A stretch of 64,000 nucleotides of DNA from Saussurea involucrata (Eukaryota > Streptophyta > Magnoliopsida > Asterales > Asteraceae), in assembly GCA_033807775.1 (NCBI GenBank), contig CM066314.1:146743429-146807428 (forward strand). The letters run 5' to 3'. Made by a program: the position numbers and the translations under genes. The stretch's first letter is position 1. Each line of letters starts with the position of its first letter. The notes beneath the pieces were generated by a model that did no database searches, was not told the DNA's origin, and was given only the letters and a program-made list of their open reading frames with translations. Positions 57,850 to 64,000 of this stretch are shown here, one piece after another.

Positions 57850-58738
57850 TCACCCCGTAGGATCGGACATCCATTTCGTCCAATCCAACCCTAAATCCGG
57901 TTCCCTTCTCTTAATCCATTGGAAGCAGGTTCTTTGGAACTCAAACACATAGTCGACGACCTTTCTTTTTTCGTCCTTGAAAACGACTTTGTTTCTATGT
58001 ACCCAAATAAGATACAAGATCGCCCACTTCACCCCTCTCCACGTAATTGTCTTTTTTCCACTTTGGTTATCTTCTTCTAGAAGTTCTTGAATCGTTTGCA
58101 TACCATCTAAATTTTTCCGCCACCATGTACCAATCACTTGCCACACATTTTTAACCTCCACACAAGATATAAGAGCATGATCCACCGTTTCCGTCTCCTC
58201 CCCACATAGGGGACATAAGATCGAATCCAAATCCATACCCACGTTGCCCAACACCACTCGACTTGGAATTCGACCCCTCCTCGCTCTCCAAATGAATATC
58301 GACACTTTTATTTTGTATTGTTTTGTTCCATATAGTGGGCTGTAAATTTTCCAACGATCCGCCAAATCTTTGCTCGATTAAGTTCCTCAAGTACTTGACA
58401 TTAAATTCCTTTTTCGGCGCGAGATTCCATTCCGTTCTATCCTTGCGATTGACTTCCGGTCGAAAACCACCTATTCTTCGTAACAATTCTTCCAATTCCC
58501 CCGTCGTTCTTCCTCTCGGTTCGCGCCTCCATTGCCACTTCCATCGCCAATTTCCATCAATCCACTCACCTCTATCCGCTACCGTTGCCTCTTTATTGGT
58601 TTCGAGTTGGTAGAGTCTTTGGAAGTCTTCTAGAAGTATACCGTTACCGGCCCATCTCTCTTTCCACATTTTTGTATCCTTGCCGTCTCCTATCTTTTTT
58701 ACAAATGACTTTGAAAACTCCATGTTGTTGTTGTCCAA
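57850..58738 (-). pseudogene. LINE ORF2, C-terminal part with zinc-binding region
   Basis: Two overlapping frames (58738-58151 and 58365-57850) together cover the region after the RT. The second has FIWRARRGRIPSR and CPLCGEETETVDHALISC, the zf-RVT motif typical of plant LINE ORF2. The frame change lies near 58,330. The gap from 58739 to 59039 is also LINE-derived but too damaged to read. Confidence 0.85.
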
Positions 58739-59039
58739 TATCGCCCCAATCCGAATAATATTACTCCAAGTTGTACCTGCACCAACAAAATCACGATAAT
58801 TGATCCCGAGTCCCCCCTCCTCCCCATATATACTTTTGATTATTTGGACCTAAAAAGCATTTTTTTCCACTCGAAATCTCCACCACCATTTCCCCAAAAG
58901 CCCCCAATTGGCCGTTTGTAACGACCCAATATTCAATCCCCCCTTTTCGAAACTTCCCATGGCTTTATCCCATTTCACGCCCACCCACCCTCTCTTCTCT
59001 CCCTCCCCGCACCCCCCCACCCCAAAAAAATCTACCTCT

Positions 59040-60112
59040 CTAACTTTCCAATTCGCTCACCACACCTCTCGGAGCCCGATACAAAGAAAAATAATACAAC
59101 GGTAAACTACCAACTGTACCAAGTACCGATTTGACGAGAGTTAACCGCCCACCAAAGGATAAAATTTTCGATTTCCACGACGCAAGCCTCTTTTTCACCT
59201 TTTCCACAGCCGGTTTCCAATGATCCAACCTCCTCATTGAGGCTCCTACCGGAAGACCCAAATAATTGAACGTTAATAGACCCCAACAACATCCGACGCT
59301 ATTTGCCCATGCTTGGATCTCTTCCTCCCTTATCCCCACACCGAAAATTTGGCTTTTGGCCACGTTTATTTTCAACCCCGATAACATGTGAAAACATCTC
59401 AATATTTTTAATAGGTTCTTTAGATTTTGTAGATTCCATTTACCGAAAAATACCACGTCGTCGGCGTATTGGAGATGAGAAATTGGAACCTCATTTTTAC
59501 CCACTTTGATGCCTTCATATACACCTTTCTTCACCGCCTCCTCCATCAATATGTGTAGACTCTCGGCCGCTAATAAGAATAGAAAAGGCGCAAGAGGGTC
59601 CCCTTGCCTCAAACCTTTACCTATCTCGAATTCTTTCGTGGGGCTCCCGTTAATTAATACCGACATAGTAGCCGATGAAAGACAAGCTTTTATCCACCGA
59701 TTCCACTTTCGACCGAAACCCATTTTTTCCAAACTATCCAACAAAAACGACCACTTTACATTATCGTATGCCTTCTCGAAATCCACCTTGAAAATCAAAC
59801 CGGCTTTCTTTTTTTCATGAAATCCACCACTTCATTTGCTATTAGAACCCCATCAAGAATGTAACGACCCTTTATAAAAGCGCTTTGGGTCATACTCAAA
59901 AGATTACCCATCACTCCTTTCAATCTTTCGGCCAACACCTTTGCAATCGTTTTATTAAAAACCTCAATGAGACTAATCGGTCTATAATCCCCTAAAGCCA
60001 CCGGACTTTGCTTTTTGGGAATTAAAGTTAGAAAAGAGGAGTTGCAACCCCAACTTATTTCCTCATTTGCCCAATACCATCGAATCGCCCTCAACAAATC
60101 TTCTTTCATCAC
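59040..60112 (-). pseudogene. LINE ORF2 reverse transcriptase domain
   Basis: Two frames, 60112-59795 and 59798-59040. The first has LTLIPKKQSPVALGDYRPIS and the finger motifs up to GRYILDGVLIANE; the second opens with FKVDFEKAYDNVKWSFL, then GLRQGDPLAPFLFLL and the catalytic YADDVVFFG, followed by LSGLKINVAKSQ. All core RT motifs are present, broken by one frameshift near 59,797. Confidence 0.92.
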
Positions 60113-60983
60113 CCCCCCCCAATTTTTTTATGAAACCAAATGTAAACCCATCCGGACCGGGCGATTTATTTGACCCACACTCTTTGATTGCGTTCCAAAT
60201 TTCCTCTTCTTCGAACGGTCTTTCCAACATCTCGCTTTCTTCCCCAGTCAATTTCTTAAAGTTTCCTTCCTTGATTCTTGGGCCCTCTCCTCCATCACAT
60301 GAAAATTTACCCTTGAAAAATTCAAAGGCGAAATCTTTTATCTCTTTCAGATCCTCCGACCAACCCGAACCAAAGTTCAAGCCCCTCAACGCGTTTTTCC
60401 TTTCTCTATATCTTGATGTCGCATGAAACAACTTGGAATTTTCGTCTCCTTCCAAGATCCATTTTACCTTGGCTTTTTGCCTTTCCATTCCCAATTTTTT
60501 TCCTCTAATTCGAGCCATGTGTTTCTCTCTTGTACCCAACTTAATCTCTCCCCTTCCTCCCAATATCTCTCCTCCGCCGTTTTTTCTTTTTTTTCGACCT
60601 CTTTTTTTTTGTATAATGTTTTTTTCAAGCTCACCGAATTGCTCTTTGCTCCAAACCTTTAGAACCTCTTTTACATTTTTAAGTTTGTCCCGAAAGATAC
60701 AATCCGGCCTAACCGAGTTTACCCGTTTCATCCAAGATCTTATCACCTCGTGTTCAATTCCGTCCTCCTTAAGCCACGAATCAAAAATTTTAAACGGCTT
60801 CGGACCAAAATCATTCTGATCCTCGAATAGCAAAATCGGGAAGTGATCGGACCACTTCCTTTTAAGAGTTTTTGCCCCCAAGTTCCTCCAGATCAAACCA
60901 AAATCACTCGTGACAAGAAACCTATCAAGTTTGCTAAACTTCGTCCCATCATCGCTTATTCTTGTAAACTTCCTCCCGTTCAT
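60063..60983 (-). pseudogene. LINE ORF2 endonuclease end to RT linker
   Basis: The 306-codon frame has the end of the endonuclease (TRISDDGTKFSKLDRFLVT, then WSDHFPILL with the conserved SDH) and the linker to RT, ending KSPGPDGFTFGFIKK. It overlaps the neighbouring frames at both ends because of frameshifts. Confidence 0.88.
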
Positions 60984-61512
60984 CGAACCTCTACCAAGCT
61001 ACTCCTCCTTATAAAGTCGTTAAATTCCTCCGATCCCCTACCGTTTGTGATCGAGTTCATCCGTTCGTGACTCCCCCTTACCTCATTAAAGTCACCGAAT
61101 ACACACCAATTCACCTCTTCCTTAGCCACTAAATTTTCCATTTTTTCCCACACAATCTTTCTCTCGCTTGATTCCCTTGGTCCATAAACATTTACAAGCC
61201 CCACCAAACGGTCCATCCCAACCCACTTACCTATTACAGCTAGAAAAGCTTCATCCTCTACCACATATTCCTTTTTAAATGATTTTTTGTCCCACAACGT
61301 AAGAATACCCCCCGATCTTCCTTTCGCCAAAATTTGTGCAAATTCCATATCATCGTCCCCCATAACGCCCTAATAAGCGCCTTGTTCCTTTTTGTAATTT
61401 TTGATTCTTGTATGCCTATTACCGACGGTTTAATTTTCATACACATTTCTTTTACCCACTTCCGTTTCGCCACACCCCCCAATCCTCTAATATTCATTGA
61501 GATCAATTTCAT
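60980..61512 (-). pseudogene. LINE ORF2 endonuclease, N-terminal part
   Basis: It starts at ATG 61512 with MKLISMNIRGLGG and VIGIQESK, the first motifs of the apurinic-type endonuclease. A frameshift near 61,300 moves the frame to 61363-60980, which has LVNVYGPRESSERKIVWEKM and the conserved FGDFNEVRGSHER. The ATG overlaps the ORF1 stop as ATGA. Confidence 0.88.
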
Positions 61513-61913
61513 TTAAAATTTCCAGAAGAACAAGGCTTACTTGTTGCACCATGGACTCGATTTCGTCTCTTTTGTTTCTCCCATTCCATTCCCAAAATCT
61601 CACCAAATTTCTGCAAGTCTACTAAAGCGTCTTTACTTCTCAATTCGTTGGAGAGGGACGTTTGACTTGCAACCCCTCCCGCATCGTGACCCAACGATTT
61701 CTTCCTCTGCGATTTTTCTCCCCCTTCGGTTTTTGAGTTCCGCTTTTGAGAACCTTTCTTGTTGCTCTGCCTGGCCATTTTTTTAATCAGACGAAAACTT
61801 ACTTTACCTCTGCCCATTTCTCTCAAATCTTCTTTCCTGTCCTTCATTCTGTCCCCAACCGATTTTGAAGAAGAAATCGCTGCTTTCTTTGCTTCAGATC
61901 GTCTCTCGAACAA
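61509..61913 (-). pseudogene. LINE ORF1, C-terminal part
   Basis: A basic, Ser/Lys-rich 134-codon frame that continues ORF1 after a frameshift near 61,940. It ends at TGA 61511-61509, overlapping the ORF2 ATG. No conserved domain is recognisable; the basic content fits RNA binding. Confidence 0.6.
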
Positions 61914-61953
61914 TAAGAATTTTGATTATCTTCTACTTCGATTACCCTATTTT

Positions 61954-63336
61954 CTATACTATTATTGTTTGTTGTAGTTCTTTAATTTCTTTTCTTGGTT
62001 TTCCACCATCAGACTCCACCACTTGGGCTGCAGGCAAATTGGAACCAACCGCCTTATTTACCTCACCTTGGTTTTGTTGATCCAACTTTGTTTTACTTAC
62101 ATTGCTATCTTGGACATGAAGCCCACTATTATTGTGGTTGTCGTGGCCCACCTCTTCCCCACCCTCCCCCCATGAATTTTTACCTTCGTTTTCAGCCATC
62201 TCTTTCATTCCCGATGTTGTATTAATTACTTTTTTGGAATTAGCGATTCCAATTACTTCCTCCCTCTTTTTCGGTAATTTTTCATCTTCCGTTTCCTGCT
62301 CCGGCGTCCTTTGATCATTTTCCGACCGATCCTGGTTTCCACCGATTGTGTTTTCTTCACCTGTATTCTTCTTCATCCCATCCTCGTTGACTTCACCTTC
62401 CATCCAACTCTCTTCTACTTTCCAATCACCTTCGCTAAATTTATCGTCCTCCGACCAGACCGATTGAGCCGAGGAATCCTCTTCTTCCTCCTCAGTTTTC
62501 CTTCCCAAACCTTGATCCAGATCCTCATCCACAAACATCATTAAGCTGCTGTCCTCTTCATCCACTTTTATCTGATAGTAAAATTGTCCCATCTTAATAC
62601 TTTTTAGCTCGTTGATCGGTATTAATAACGACGTACTAATTAACACTTTGCCCCACGCTAGATTATCGCTTTCGTCCAAGTTACAATTCCAAGTTTTTAT
62701 TACTCTTCCCCATTTCTTTGCAATTCCTTCGAACACCTCCAAGCGCCAACCGTGCAGCGGTACTCCCGTTATCCTTAACCAAACAAGTCTCTCCGATTGA
62801 TGGTATCCCATCGACCATTTTCGGAGATCGTTTATCCAAAACTGTATACCATGTTCTTTATTTTTTAAGGTCCTTATCATCGCATTCTCCTCCTCGAACA
62901 CAAGGAGGATTTGTCTTCCTCCTAAGAATTTAACATTTTTCACACCATTCATCTCTTCTTTGCACAACATTCTAATTGTGCCCAAGTGTTCTATGGATTT
63001 CACATTTCCAATAAGACATTTTCGTAAGCTTTGCAACGTCCCTTATTCCGATTCCCAAGTTCCTATCACCACTTCCTCCGCAACGTTCTTATCCTCCTTC
63101 TTGTGTTGTTCCTTTATTTCCTTTCTTCCTGTTAGAACTTCAGCATAGGATCCCTTAACAGCATAACTTCTGAATCCATGACGTGACCCTCGGTAATCTT
63201 CTTCTCTTATGGGTTGTTGTCTCTTTGCTTGAAAAACCATACTCTCCTTTCCTTTTCCAGCCGCGAAGACCCTAAGTTTATATGACCCTATCCATATCGT
63301 GTTTAGCCTTTTTCCTAACTCTTTCTCATCCGAAAC
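61954..63336 (-). pseudogene. LINE ORF1 with RRM and DUF4283-like region
   Basis: One frame with an in-frame stop at 63045-63043. The upstream part (63336-63046) holds the end of an RNA-recognition motif (TIWIGSYKLRVFAA). The downstream part (63036-61954) has a plant LINE ORF1 domain (SERLVWLRITGVPLHGW, WGRVIKTW) and a long acidic, low-complexity tail. ORF1 proteins coat the LINE RNA. The first 47 residues of the ORF that starts at 63477 come from the inserted LTR, not from the LINE. Confidence 0.8.
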
Positions 63337-64000
63337 TGTAACATCCCTTAATCCCAACATACAAGTTTCATATAATTCACCACAAAATAACATATTATAA
63401 TCCAAATACGGTCCCTTAAATTCTACAATTAGGTCTTTCAGTACAAACTTTTTCGAATAAAGAAAAAGACATAACAACTACTAATTATAACTGAAATCTT
63501 CATAATCATTCAACATCCACAAAAGCTAACATGATAAATCCTATCATTGTCTCTTGTTTGCTCCATGACCTGGAATACATATTTTAAAACAAAAATGAGG
63601 GTTAGACCTTGAGGTCTAGTGAGAAAAATCCCCGTTAGTAAAAGAAAACATTTGCACATAATTCACGTAAGAATACCAAATATGACTCATGCATCATGTA
63701 TCTTTCCATCTCTATCTCTTTTCTTTTCCTTGGCCATATTAATTGGTAGCAAGCCAATTAATTAATTTACACCGCTGTACTAAATACAGCCAACACCACT
63801 GTCCCTTTGTACAGCCAACTTTCACCGGTCCTAAGCCCGGCCAACTAGTACTCATACAATGTAATATTCATATAAACACTATATGCACCATATTACATTA
63901 AATCACATATATGTATTCCATTTGAAAACATTTCAAATAAAAACTCACCTTGTTTTATCACAAAACCCTTCCAAGATAACTCACGTACGTCGATCTTTCA
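63337..64000 (-). mobile_element. Partial minus-strand LTR F
   Basis: It begins TGTAACATCCC at 63337 (LTR end on the minus strand, GGGATGTTACA) and runs out of the window. It carries the hairpin 266 bases from its end, the same spacing as in element C. Left flank GAAAC (63332-63336) would be the target duplication to look for beyond the window. Confidence 0.75.
63603..63618 (-). promoter_or_regulatory. Conserved LTR hairpin, LTR F
   Basis: On the minus strand TAGACC-TCAA-GGTCTA, preceded by TCAC, with TTCCAG/GT downstream (CAG complement at 63570-63572). Confidence 0.6.

Larger units (their letters stand above)
57480..63336 (-). mobile_element. L1-type LINE, degenerate and cut at its 5' end
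   Basis: On the minus strand it reads ORF1 (63336 to 61509), ORF2 with endonuclease, RT and a C-terminal zinc-binding region (61512 to 57850), and a 3' UTR to about 57480. ORF2 changes frame at least five times. The 5' end is cut by an LTR at 63337. The style of ORF1 (RRM plus a DUF4283-like region) and of ORF2 is common in eudicot LINEs. Confidence 0.88.

Overview
This is a repeat-dense stretch of a plant nuclear genome, almost certainly a eudicot. It holds Athila-type and chromodomain-bearing Ty3/gypsy LTR elements with tRNA-Asp or initiator tRNA-Met primer sites, an L1-type LINE, tRNA-derived SINEs, Mutator-like foldbacks and many (TA)n-flanked MITEs. The LINE proteins and LTR styles remind me of Asteraceae genomes, but this is an impression. 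I found no convincing host gene. Every long ORF belongs to a mobile element, and nearly all are interrupted.

Layout. From 1 to about 30,550 there is a three-level nest. A minus-strand LTR (1-1283, resuming near 29,907-30,552) was hit by a plus-strand Athila element (1284 to about 29,898). Athila then received two insertions. Element A, a Tekay/Del-like chromovirus (2650-11329), sits in its 5' LTR. Element B, a non-coding LTR element (11851-20084), sits in its gag gene with a perfect GTTTG target duplication. Athila resumes with the rest of gag, a long pol, an env-position ORF and the 3' LTR.

From 30,550 to 46,870 there are solo or partial minus-strand LTRs (32718-34472, 39481-42060), a Mutator-like element with a 9-bp duplication (35366-37580) containing another foldback, SINEs, and a dense run of palindromic MITEs bordered by (TA)n and (CT)n tracts. 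Element C (47045-54763) is a second non-coding LTR element inserted into one of those MITEs. More MITEs follow to 56,760. From about 57,480 to 63,336 lies a frameshifted minus-strand LINE, cut at its 5' end by another minus-strand LTR that runs off the window.

Most interesting signals. (1) Ten LTR copies from at least six LTR types carry a short hairpin with compensatory stem changes, just upstream of a CAG/GT site that looks like a 3' splice site, inside a recurring intron-like LTR leader. (2) Elements B and C share a long non-coding internal region although their LTRs differ. (3) Palindromic MITE families in (TA)n share a GGTTCAA-like terminus. (4) A CCCACAGTGGGG-like motif is scattered through coding and non-coding parts of the Athila element. 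All alignments were done by eye, so boundaries are approximate unless a target duplication fixes them.
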